Part shown: positions 1 through 10,512 of the stretch, one piece after another
Position numbering within the stretch: the stretch's first letter is position 1
Layout: each line of letters opens with the position of its first letter
Position numbers and translations under genes: made by a program
Notes under the pieces: generated by a model
Told to the model about the DNA's origin: nothing
The model's input: only the letters and a program-made list of their open reading frames with translations
The model's database searches: none
Origin: Carettochelys insculpta
Lineage: Eukaryota > Chordata > Testudines > Carettochelyidae
Length of the DNA: 64,000 bases
Assembly: GCF_033958435.1 (NCBI RefSeq)
Contig: NC_134142.1
Location: 96,667,001-96,731,000 of the forward strand
Direction: 5' to 3'

Positions 1-1
1 C

Positions 2-124
2 GTTCTTCAAAGAGAAACAGCCGAGCTGGCTTTTATATTCAAATTCGGCACATTAACACATGGTTTAAACCAGGACGGGAACTTTCTGAGTCACTGTAGG
101 GGCTCGTCTGCATACTTGGCTTAG
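2..124 (+). pseudogene. Possible C-terminal tail of a PLE open reading frame
   Basis: A frame that is open from the window edge runs 40 codons and stops at TAG (122-124), just upstream of the PLE repeat. The peptide contains the segment FIFKFGTLTHGLNQDG, which resembles the end of a PLE protein (after the GIY-YIG nuclease) in position and composition. No catalytic motif is inside the window, so the identification depends on position. It could be chance, since 40 codons is short. Upstream sequence would settle it. Confidence 0.35.
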
Positions 125-255
125 TCTAATTCTTGACACCCCCCCCCACTCTAATTTGCTCACCTTGATTATCTTTGTCCTGATTTGTCCTCCTTGCTTA
201 CTGTTTTTGGTTCTCTGTGCCTTAAATATCGAGTCTGTTCTGGTCTGGCTATGGT

Positions 256-282
256 CTGAAGAAGTGGGTCTGTCCCACAAAA
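256..282 (+). ncRNA. Decayed hammerhead-ribozyme-like core
   Basis: CTGAAGA (256-262) fits the conserved CUGANGA box. GTGGG (264-268) pairs with CCCAC (274-278) across a 5-nt loop as stem II. The box that should read GAAA reads AAAA (279-282), so the conserved G is lost and cleavage is not expected. The same core is intact at 22360-22386. Minimal hammerheads in PLE flanking repeats are established in the literature, but activity here is not shown. Confidence 0.55.
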
Positions 283-383
283 GCTCATCACCTAATAAAT
301 TATTTTGTTAGTCTTTAAAGTGCTACTTGACTGATTTTTGTTTTGATAGTGTATAGACTAGCACGGCTTCCTCTCTGTTCCCA

Positions 384-1344
384 TTTTGTAAGTGCGAGTG
401 TGAGTGTGTCAGGTAATGTTGCCAATCTTTCTAGGCCAAATTCAAGCTCCAATTACTTTTTGTACAGATGTCAGTATACAGTTCTAGAACAGTAGTCTGA
501 ATGTAGGCCAATATTCAAATCTGCTTCATATACCATCATACATCTAGACTATTCCCCCCTGGGCCAGAATAATCTGCTTCTTAAATTGGGCGATTAAGTC
601 AAAAGTGATACACTTCACATGCATGGGATAAACCTTAAAGGCCCATCCCAACAAAGACTGCATCTTTGTGACTCTGTGAAACACTTCTTGATTCTCCTCC
701 ATAGTTTTAAGTTCCTCCTATGTATGAGAGCTATAGCAGCTCTGGGCCACTGAGTATAAATATGTGCTGCACATTACAGCTGTATGCTCGCTATCCATGG
801 TGCTTTCTTTGCCTTTAACTGCTTCCAGTGAACACCATGTTTACTTCTGTTGCTGTTGCAGTGAGACAAGCTATTTCCTGTTTATCTAATGGCTCCTATT
901 TCTGAGCTTTGAGAAGTAGTTTCCATCTGTTATGTATTCATTAAATGTGACAGGTATGTTTCCTGTGAATTGAATACAATGAGGCTATTTGTATGCTTAA
1001 AATTATGGGCTTAAATGCCATCTTGGATCAGGAACTGAAGGAGTCTCACACGTGACTTTTGTGTATCTTTGTACATCAGTACCTCAATAATTAGAACTTA
1101 AATAAAATGGGTCATCTGCGTCATAAACATTCAGACTTCTGTGCATTTTTGATCCACTGTTTCCGTACTCAAAAGTTAAGGGTCACAATGATTTATGTCA
1201 AAAAATGGATCTAGCTCTCTTTCCTGTTCCAAAGCCAGCTTCCCAGAGGAGAAAAATATGGTTAATTGCTTTCCATGAGAAATGTTGCTTGACTGTCAAA
1301 TTTAATAGTAAGTTTAATACTGATATTGGATATTATCAAATACT
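384..1344. other. Unassigned AT-rich spacer
   Basis: No open frame of note, no TIR or LTR boundary, no tRNA-like or SINE head, and no tandem array. I see nothing that supports a gene. Confidence 0.6.
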
Positions 1345-1645
1345 CCTCTAGGGTTATGTCTATATGACAGAGCTATTTCAGGATATCCCAAAATAGCTAC
1401 TACATGTCTTTGACACACACCCATTATTTTGAAACAGTTTTCGAAACAACGGGCATGCTATTTTGGCATCCCTCTAGTCCTCATTGCAGGAGGAGCAAGG
1501 GATGCCTTGGAATAGCGCATTATTTCAATATTTGGTGACGTTTGTCAAATCACCTATTTTGAACTTCACTCAAAATAAGCTATGCAATTTGTGTAGAGCA
1601 AATTGCATAGCCTATTTTGAGTTTAGGCTGCCATAAAAGTATAGG
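1345..1645. mobile_element. Degenerate MITE-like segment with a 20-bp hairpin
   Basis: The segment begins with a decayed Harbinger-like end (GTCTATATGACAGAGCTATTT) and is rich in half-palindromes of the AGCTATTT/AAATAGCT type common to turtle Harbinger MITEs. A clear hairpin lies at 1572-1618: 20-nt arms with one mismatch around a 7-nt loop. No clean second TIR or target duplication is visible, so family and boundaries are uncertain. Confidence 0.35.
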
Positions 1646-1754
1646 ATAGGTGCCATGACTCAGGCTCTACTAGGATGGAAATTTATTTATTTAATATCCA
1701 GTACCCTTAAATGGTTAAACTTTAGCTGAATATTCTCCATCCCTCCTGAAAAAA

Positions 1755-1935
1755 AAGATCATCTTGTGGTTAAGACATTGGTCAGGGACTCAAGTGATCT
1801 GGATTCCGCTCCTGGCTCTATTAGAGATTCCATGTGTTGATTCTGGGCAGGGCATTTAACAGCTCTGTGCCCCAATGCCCTCTCCTTCTCATAAAATTGA
1901 ACAACAACATTTCCCTGCCCAACGCACCCCTCTGT
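1755..1935 (+). mobile_element. MIR/CORE-SINE relic
   Basis: The order of landmarks follows the MIR/CORE-SINE plan: a tRNA-like head (GTGGTTAAGACATTGGTC, then a decayed B box), the core (TCTGGGCAGGGCATTTAACA), then CTCTGTGCCCCAATGCCC. It is diverged throughout, as expected for an ancient amniote SINE. Confidence 0.6.
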
Positions 1936-4900
1936 TTGTCTGTCTTGTCTGTTTAGTATGTAAGCAATCGTCATTTGTGTATGGACAGTACGAAGCAGAA
2001 TAATATTGTAATCACCTATGGTTGCTCTCAGCATTACTGGAATTTGAAAAAGACTCCATAAATACTCCAAACCAAGCTCACAAAACATTATGTTCCCTGG
2101 TCCTTACTTCTGAGTACCCACAAGCAGCAGTTATTTCTCAGAACTAACAATGGAAATATTCAAATTATGAATATGGGCACATTTCACCACTGAAGTTTCA
2201 GAGAAACTGGATACTTCCTGGTAACCAAAGTCCATGTTTAATTTAAAGTTGCTGCACTAGGGTTGAGAAATTGCTAAAAATAATCTATTTCATATTGATG
2301 TCATTGGTTTTGTTGACTCATAAAAATGTCAGGAAGGGAGAAAAATAAGTAATTGACACTTCAGCTGTGATTGTACCTTTAATTATTGATGCATACTTCT
2401 TATTTTTTTAATCTAACAGCCAAAATAGACCACGATGGACTGTAACTGTAACAATAGATAAAGTAATGGAATGGTGTTGGCTGCATTAAGACTGTTCCAT
2501 CCAGGAGACTCTGAAACTGAAGGGTTTAAAATTAAAAACCTTAGAGACAAAAGTATGTGCTTGCTTCCTGGTATGCCTCTTACAAAGACATAAACAGATG
2601 ACAATGTGCAAGATTTCCCAATTCTGCCATCAGAGTGCTTTTTGGGGACTTCTGACTATAAATTTGCGTGGGAGTCAACTGGAGAGAATAATTTAAAGAG
2701 TGATACCATAGTTAAAACAGTTTAGCAGCTTGTGAGTATTTTTTTCAATCTTGATGAAATAAACTATCCTTATTGCAGGTATTTATAATAGAGGACTTAC
2801 TGGGTAAAGCTTTTACATCATAACCACAAGACTATCTATAATATCCCTCTTTCCCCTAAAACAAGGAAAGGGAAAGGAAAAGGAGGAAAAAGAAAAGAAA
2901 TCTCTCTCATTTAGCTTATGGGAAAGAAAAGCACTTAGATAGCGTGAGATAGGTGGCACTAGCAATACAAACCCCTAAAATGATCAGTCTGTGAATATGT
3001 ACAAAAAAAGCAGTATTGGGGGTCTGACCCTTGCATCTTGCTGAGTGCCACTGGGCATAGGATCTGGATATGAGAATGGAGCCTGCCATGTTCTTGGGGC
3101 AGGCTGTGGATTGCCAGCATGCAATAGCATCCAGCCCCACCTACACCCTTTGTTACGACATGACAAATGGCATCTGGCTCATTGTATCGTTAGACATGTT
3201 CAGCAGAAAAGATAATATTCTAATTACAAAGTAAATTATTTCTAAGAAACCCCAAGAGGAGCAACTATATTCCCCTGCCCCAAATAACATCAAAATAATG
3301 CTAATGTTATACAGTTTAGGGACATCCTGAACAAACCACATGTTTAGCCACAATAGCACATTTATGTTCAATTCCAAATTTGGTATTATAATATGGGCTA
3401 AACAGACCCAAGTGACAGTAGTGTCAAATCTGTGTTGGTTCAAATCTGCACCACACTGTACAGTCATCTGCCTGGCAATCTCCTCACCTCACAAGCACAT
3501 ATTCATCATGTGAATAATTAACTGTCTATTTTTTTAAATGCCATAAAATGCCATAAAAATCTCTGTTTTTAAGGACAAATATATATGCAGCACAATGTAA
3601 TAACAGTGCATAATTAATAGCAATACTGATACCATGTGGAAAGGAGTATATAAATATGCAGCTGTGTTATATACACACATGCTCACACATACATTTCAGA
3701 TTTCTAACACTCTTGCAACAGAGATATTTTATATCTTAGACTTCAGTTGACAAGAACAAACTACTCCAGTTTTGTTTTACTGGTTTATTTACTTGTCAGG
3801 AACACTGAGTAAAAATACAGTGTTACACTGTGCAGTTTAATATTACATGGCTTACTGTTTTTCTTTGCATAACAATATCACTATATAATACAATGATGAC
3901 ATTTGTGGAGCATGAAAGTAATGAAAGAAAATATTTGTCTTTACATCTAATTCCTTTCTCTGTTACCTTATTAGAATCAACATCAGAATTAGATAAGATG
4001 TATTGAGATATCACAATTTTTTCCATGGCAACCAGTCTTCATGTGGCAGATAAATATTGTGTGTGATCTATGGCAGGGGACCAGAAATTGAAAATATGGG
4101 TGGTGCGGGGAGGAGGAAGATAACGCAATTAATATCCCCCGATATAAAATAAGTGAAAAAATATTGAACAATGAAGAAAATAAACCTCCAAACACTTATT
4201 CCATTAATGATGGCCAAAGAACAATGTAAGAATATCTCAGCTTCCAAAATAATACAGGTATTGTTACATGACTTTTATCTTTGTGCTGTACAGTCCGAGC
4301 TGCCTTACTCCATTAACAAAAATGTGCAGTGAGTGTAAAAATCTATTTCAGTAACTGCACAATAACAACTGAAGAAGCCAAGCACATATTTCAAGTGCTG
4401 TCAGATTAAACTTCAAAAAGTAGATAAATACCAAACAGAACTGCTAATCAAAAGAGTGATTTCATAGTCTTTGTGGATTCAGCAGACCACACTCTGAAGC
4501 CATGTTAGTTTGCCTTCTGACCTGATGGTGGAAAAGGTCTTTTGCTCTGCTGTTAATTTGTGTAGTCCAGAATATCAACTCGGTAATTCAGAACACTAGC
4601 CTATTGTAGTGCACAAGATGCAGCAAAGTCAGAACAGCAAAATTCAGTTTGTGTGGGGCTCTTTTAAGAGCTCCTTTCTGAACTGGCAAACAACCCTACA
4701 AGCAACCCATACGCTTTACTGTAAATAAGGAGATATAAAATTAGTACGACACTGACTATATATATAGACTATTGTCATTAATTTCTGATGAAGAAACCAA
4801 ACCATTAGAGCAAACACATTTCTTCTAACCCATCTCACCAGGTCTAGTAGTTATGAAGGCATCTGAAGTGAATTCACAAGCAGACCATCATCTCCCAACA

Positions 4901-5149
4901 ACTGAAATTATCTTACAAATGTTTTGTATTAACAAAGCTTCCACTATTAAAAATTCAAATAAGGTTTATGAATAATAATTTTTTCCAAAACTTACATAGT
5001 TTTAGTAACAACAAATATAAGAACAGTCAAGGTATTCTAACTAAACAAATTAGCCAGCTGTGGCCCATATATACAGAAGTTATCTGTAATACCCAGGAGG
5101 CAAGACCAAGCACAATAATTTGTTACCCACATGAATTTCTTTATCCCTT
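1936..5149. other. Unassigned spacer, 3.2 kb
   Basis: Open frames here are under 110 codons, AT-rich and without recognisable domains. A purine-rich patch (about 2862-2900) and a short direct repeat TGCCATAAAA (about 3540-3560) are low-complexity. No gene or bounded element is supported. Confidence 0.55.
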
Positions 5150-5964
5150 CTACACTTCAGGGACACACACACACCTTTACCCAGTTTCTAGGGTTCAAGG
5201 TGTAACCCTATTAATTCAAACACCCACCCTTACCCAATTCCTAGAGCTCAGGGTGGGCCTGCAGGATCTTGGCCACTGAAAAATCCTTACACAGTAATAT
5301 TCTTATTCCCTGTTTATTGACAATTGCCAAGCAAGAAGAATACATGCTAAGCACATAGTGTCATGATCACCAATCCTGATACAGGTAGGCAGATTTCACT
5401 TGTTAGCCAGATAGTCAGTCCCTCTGGATGCTGGTTGCTGCACCTCAGGGTCATGCAGAGGACTCCTTGTCGCTCTTGTTTTCGGCTGTGTCTTGGAGCT
5501 GAGTTCTTCTCCCAGTTCATTTTCCTTCTTCTTCTTGCTATTCCTTTCCCTTTCTTCTTTCCCTTCCCTCTTGGACCCCAGTTTATGTAGTGAAACTTGA
5601 GTCCAGCTTAGTTATACCTTGGCCAATTATTTTAATACAATTTTACTAGCCAGTCATAACCTACTGTAACAGAATTACTTAAGCAACCATACCTCACCAC
5701 CTTATTTGATGTACACCTGAAAAAATTAATTATACAGCAGACAGAAACAATTACAAACCAGACAGAGATCATTCAGACAAACAGCAGGAAAGTGAGAACA
5801 ATCATCCTAGAATGAGGATTCCACAACCTCAGCTATTGATAAGTAGTCGTCTTCCAGATGAAATGCTGTTAAAAGTTTTCTTTACCCATCTTGAGATTTG
5901 TTTCTTTGTCTGGCAACAGTGGGTGCCATTAGGACAGGTCTCCTTCTAACAGCCTAGTGTGACA
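5150..5964 (-). mobile_element. LTR of an endogenous-retrovirus-like element, family B, minus copy
   Basis: Read on the minus strand this matches 40361-41175 over its length. It starts with TGTCACACTAGGCTG (the other copy has TGTAACATCAGGCTG), has a TATA-like TACATAAAC near 5583, a polyadenylation signal near 5311, and a 3' part with a tandemly repeated unit of about 50 bp. The arrangement is U3-R-U5. The 5' boundary (5964) is sharp, the 3' boundary is approximate, and I did not find a target duplication. No internal retroviral genes are present. Confidence 0.6.
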
Positions 5965-6006
5965 TTACTGTGAGGAAATTTAGATGGAATATGAGTGTGT
6001 GACTCT

Positions 6007-6386
6007 GGCTACATCTACACTAGGCCCAAACTTCAAAATGGCCATTCAAATGGCCATTTCAAAGTTTACTAATGAAGTGCTGAAATCAAAATGTGAATCT
6101 GTACCTGAAGTTTGCAGCTGTTCCTTGTCTCTATAATGGGATAAACCAAGCCCCCAAATAACCACGAGCAGATAGGAATAAAGGGACTTCGAAGTAGGCG
6201 GAGTCCTTTCGAAAAGGAGCCCCATCGGGACGAGCCACGTGGTGGCGAGCCGCGTCAATTTCGAAGCTCCGCGGCCGCCCGAATGCTAATAAAGAGCTGA
6301 ATATGCATTTCAGCACTTCATTAGTAAACTTTGAAATGGCCATTTGCAAGGCCATTTTGAAGTTTGGGACTAGTGTAGACGTAGCC
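6007..6386. mobile_element. Harbinger-type MITE with filler insert
   Basis: Terminal inverted repeats begin GGCTACATCTACACTAG at the left and end CTAGTGTAGACGTAGCC at the right. The arms continue inward with imperfect symmetry for about 80 bp (AAACTTCAAAATGGCCATT against its complement). An asymmetric block at 6085-6163 interrupts the left half and matches unique-looking DNA at 7210-7294. No coding sequence. I could not identify a matching 3-bp target duplication. Confidence 0.75.
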
Positions 6387-8155
6387 ATTAAGTCATATTT
6401 TCAACCTTTTCTCTGAAACCTTGAGTCTGTAAAACAGCAAATAGAAAACTTGTGATATAACCATGGACAACTGGTTGCACTGAAATTGTTTCTCCTCTTA
6501 CTAGATGTCTTTACTCCTCACCTCCTTCATTTTCATTTTACCGCCAATAAATTTTACTTTATTTATATAACCTCTGTCCCCTCCTCAGACCCTATTATCA
6601 ATCAGGTACATGCTTGCCTCATAAAGAGGGCACATGCCATCTATTTCTCCACACTAATCATCTTTTTGGCCAACTTCAAGCCATTTAAATAGTTCAGGAC
6701 TTGAACTCAAACAACAGCTGGAAGACATCAGAACCTGCATAATTGTACCATGAAGGGATGGACTTCTGCAGAGTTAACCTCTGTGGTAAACAGGCTGCAT
6801 GGAATCTGTACAGAAATGGCTTAAATTTCTGAAACTGAGCACTTTGGCAGCTACCCAGGAGAGTCAGATGCTGCCCAGCTGGTTAGCAGTCCCCACAGCT
6901 GCCCATAATTGGTAGCATGTGTTTCTATTGGTGGTGTACCTCCACACATGCCTTGGTGAACATAACAAAATTCATTCTGCCCATCTGCAGAAGGAACACT
7001 GATAACACCTATTTTTCACACTTTCTGAAATGAACCACATTAGGTCCACTGCAGACAGAGACTTCTGTGGCCTCAACAGCAGGACTAGGAGTTATATATT
7101 GGGCTGAATAACTATTTTAAAGCTTTTTCCTTCTTGATATTAAACAACAGATGCCTACACCAAAATCCTGGATGTGAAAGCCCCCTCAAAGCTAGGATCA
7201 CATTTCTGGATCAAAATGTGAATCTGTACCTGAAGTTTGCAGCTGTTCCTTGTCCCTATAATGGGATAAACCAAGCCCTGCCTTCCAAATAACCTAATGC
7301 TTGCAAAGACCCAAAATCACATACTGGTCAAAATGTTTAATTGCAACTCATTACTAATAACAGCACAAGATTCATTATGTCACCTGAGAAAACTGAGATT
7401 AGCTCATATCTTTAAAAAATGGTGTCATGATTTAACAGGGACTCGCGATGGGATTTTCAAAAGCCTGGATATCTCTGCTTCAGTTGGAAGCCATTATATT
7501 TACTAACACTGAACACTTTTTAGAATTCCACATTGGAGTTGTTATCACAAATGCTCTTAGGAACAACTTCTCCAAATGTACAACAGACATTTCTCCCATG
7601 CCTGCAACAAACAAGAAGTAACTAAAACATCTTGCCACCTTCCACTGGATAAATGGATAAGCCTTCCAAACTAGAGGGCTTAAAGAAAAGGAGAGCCTTC
7701 AAATATAAATAATCAAGTGTTACATTCCTGTATTTATCATGGTTCAAATTAAAAAATCTTCAGGTTTCCTTCAGTAATTGCAGTGGCAGCCAAAGCTAAC
7801 AAGAGATTTCATGAAAGGGCCAGGTGGTAGAATTGCCTGATCTCCCAGAAAACGTATATTTTACTGTCTTGCTTTCTCCCTTGCAGCTCTCCTCAACAAT
7901 AATGGGAAATTACATGTTACTTCTGCAAGCTGTATTTTAGCACAGTAGGATGTACTTATGTTGTGACAAGATAATGTGTGTGTAACACATCGCTATAATT
8001 TAGCTGTCATAGAGCTGCATCTACTCTATTGTAGCTGTATGAATGGAGACTTGGCTTTGATTTGTAAAATACACCAGCCAGTCTTCATTGCTTAGCGCTG
8101 ATTTGATTCTGATTTATCAGATTTCTGATTGTTCTTTCTTACCGCGATTACCATG
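6387..8155. other. Unassigned spacer holding the filler donor segment
   Basis: No gene is supported. The segment 7210-7294 is nearly identical to the block inside the neighbouring MITE (one substitution and one 6-bp length difference). Otherwise I see only AT-rich unique-looking sequence. Confidence 0.55.
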
Positions 8156-8752
8156 AGCTGTGTCTACATGGGAGCCCTCTTTTGAAAGGCTAAAAATCGA
8201 ATGACAGCAATCGAAATCTAGCTTTTCGAAAGCACACAACTACACAGCAAAAGTGGGTCAAAGGTTCGATCTGCCCTTTCAAAAAAAACACTCTGTTCTT
8301 TTGAAAGAGAGCATCCACATGGCTATCTGTGCTCTTTCGATAGAACGAAGCCAGAGCTGCCATGGATGGGGTCACATGGCTGTCAAGTCCTTCCAGGGCT
8401 CGCAGGCAACCACTTCCTTAAAGGGCCCCTTCCAAAAACTCCCACACTCCATGAGCCAAGGCCTGAGGAGCTATCCAAAGCCAAGCAGAATCTGGCATGC
8501 AGCAGCATGTAGGACGAGCACCTGCTCCTGGCTTTAAATGCCGAAATCCTGGACACTACTACTGCTCCTGTGCACAGTCATTGCGGCTGTCCCCCTCCTC
8601 CTCAGGAGACTGAGTGGCCGCCCCAGTGATGCAGACACCCCAACAGCCTGGATCCTACTCCCGAGTGCCTGGGAACCTGTGGCAATTTGGACTGGTAGGT
8701 GTAGCTGGTTCTGGAGCAATGTGATGATGCCACATGGCTGTGGAACTTCCAC

Positions 8753-9350
8753 ATGAGCAGGGAGACCTTCCAGGAGCTCTGCCACTGGCTTGCCCCCACA
8801 CTGAGGCTTCAGGACACCACCGTGCGACCTGCTCTCCCCCTTGAAAAGTGGGTTGCTATTGCTATCTTGGAAACTGGCCATACCGTACAGCTACCACTCA
8901 GGGGAGCATCAGTTCAGGGTGGGCAAGGCCACTGTCAGGGCTGTCCTCGTGGAGGTAAGCTGGGCCTGGGTCACACCCCTGCCACAGGGAGGTGAGAAAG
9001 GTATCTTGGGCTCAGGACCCTCCTGGCAGGGGGCCAGGATGGGGAGGGGATACAGGGGCTGCTGGCTGGAAAGGAGTGGGGGTGGAGGAGCTGAGGACTC
9101 CCTGCCACACCCTCATGAGAGCACATATCCTTCATCGTGTGCAGGTCATCTGTGCAATAAACACAATGCTCCTACATTGAGTCATCCACAACATTGTGGA
9201 GGGTCAGGGGACACCTTCATCCAAGGATGGGTGACCAAGTCCGGGCCTGGGTATGAGCAGGCAGGCACTGCTGCCAGTCACCAGGCCAAATAGGATGGGG
9301 GTCAGCATCAGGGAAGCCCTCCAGGAGACCTTCACTCTCAGGCCACACTG
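8753..9350 (+). pseudogene. Harbinger transposase relic, catalytic core deleted
   Basis: Recognisable pieces line up with the transposase at 60.4 kb. ETFQELCHWLAP corresponds to its QTFLELCQWLTP. FRVGKATVRAV corresponds to FGVGKATVGAV and ends at a GTAAGC donor (about 8955). VICAINTMLLH follows an AG acceptor (about 9143). HNIVE and then VREALQETF match the C-terminus. Everything between LLH and HNIVE, including all the acidic catalytic residues, is missing. There are also frameshifts, so this cannot make transposase. Confidence 0.7.
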
Positions 9351-9730
9351 ACCCCCCCCCCACCCACAACCACCCCTCAGTATCCCCCACGCATCCACCC
9401 CTCAATATCTCTCCATGCATCTGCCCCTCACCACACGAACCACAGCCACCACCTCACCCACACATCCACCCGTGACAAGAACACAGGACACAGGCATCTT
9501 TGGGAAATAAAACCTTCACTGTTAAATCTGAAATGAGTGAACCTTAGAAATAAACTATTTACAATGTGGGGAACAAACTATGTACATTGGGGGCCAGGGA
9601 GCGACTTGAACTGGGAGGGTCACTCAGGGGCAGGGGTTGCAGGCCAAGAGCCTCGTCAGCCCTGGGGATCCCCTCCCTTCCCAGGTGCCCTGCCCAAGTC
9701 GGACTGTCCCCAGGTGCAGTTCAGCCCTGC

Positions 9731-10276
9731 CTATGTCTCGCTACACATGACAATGGTTGGTGGGGAGCTGTCCTGGGATGGAGCGGAGCTCCCAGTAGTA
9801 GGGGCAGGTGGAGAGGCCTTATCCCAAGCCCTGGCATAGCCCTGCCAGGGCTCCTTGACTTTGCTCTGGACTTGGTCCAGAGTGTCTTCAGGGTGTCCCC
9901 AGGTGCTGAAGCCATGGGCGAGGTGGACGAAGGCTGTGGCATTGCAGTGCTTCACCCCCATCTTCCTCAACACCTCCTCCTCCTTCCAAAGTCCAAGGAG
10001 GTCTCTCAATATGGTTTCTGTCCCGGAGGAAGCCCTTTTTCGGTTTTCTGCCTGCTGTTTCTGGGAACCTTGTGAGGGCTCTGAGGCAGGAGGGCCTGGG
10101 GCTCCTGCAGTGTGGGTCCTGTCCATGCCTTTTTTTTCATTGGTTGGAGGTGGGTGAGAGGGCATGCTGAGATCAGCTTGTGTCTGTGCTGCTGGCACAC
10201 ACTCAGCTTCCTGCCACAGGTCTCTGGGTCTGTGCTGCTTTAAGAGTGGCCAGATGCAGGAATCATACCATCCCAC
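9731..10276 (-). pseudogene. Myb/SANT-like Harbinger partner protein, relic
   Basis: Minus-strand frame of 181 codons, convergent with the transposase relic. Residues about 86-150 read as a decayed Myb/SANT-like (trihelix type) domain: ILRDLLGLWKEEEVL, then NATAFVHLAHGF, then QVQSKVKEPWQGY, which has the spacing of the family's W-EEE, helix 2 and KVKxLRxxY segments. In Harbinger elements this second protein is known to assist transposase binding and nuclear import. The N-terminal part before the domain looks non-homologous or rearranged. Confidence 0.55.
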
Positions 10277-10512
10277 TGCTGCAGAGCATCTCCACGCTCC
10301 AGCTGGCCAGCGCCATGGGGGACTTCTCTTTCATACCGTCTTTTGAAAGAGAATTTCGAAAGGGGGCACTTTTCCTAATACAGGATGAGGGTCTGGATTT
10401 TGAAGTCTGAGCCACGTTCCTCCAATTTCCTTTCGAGTGTAGACACTCCCTGCGTTCATTCAAGAGAGGGTCTGTATTTTCAAATTTAAGTGCACGTGTA
10501 GACACACCTATG

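Larger units (their letters stand above)
1..380 (+). mobile_element. Penelope-like element (PLE), 3' part, copy 1
   Basis: This is the right-hand part of a Penelope-like retroelement, cut by the window edge. It holds the tail of an open frame, an AT-rich spacer, a hammerhead-type core and a terminal segment ending in a TCTCTGTT motif. The same terminal modules recur at 22.2, 29.0, 35.2 and 38.4 kb, which shows it is a dispersed repeat. Assignment to PLEs rests on the hammerhead core in the flanking repeat, a feature published for this class, and on target duplications of about 9-12 bp at three of the other copies. I cannot see a reverse transcriptase here, so the family name is inference. Confidence 0.6.
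8156..10509 (+). mobile_element. Internally deleted PIF/Harbinger transposon (both genes relics)
   Basis: The ends AGCTGTGTCTAC and GTAGACACACCT are imperfect inverted repeats flanked by ATG on both sides (8153-8155 and 10510-10512), a 3-bp target duplication as expected for Harbinger. Inside, a plus-strand transposase relic and a minus-strand Myb-like relic converge, the same plan as the element at 60.06 kb. Transposase exon 2 jumps from its first dozen codons straight to its C-terminus, so the catalytic core has been deleted. The element belongs to a different, older subfamily than the 60-kb copy. Confidence 0.8.
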
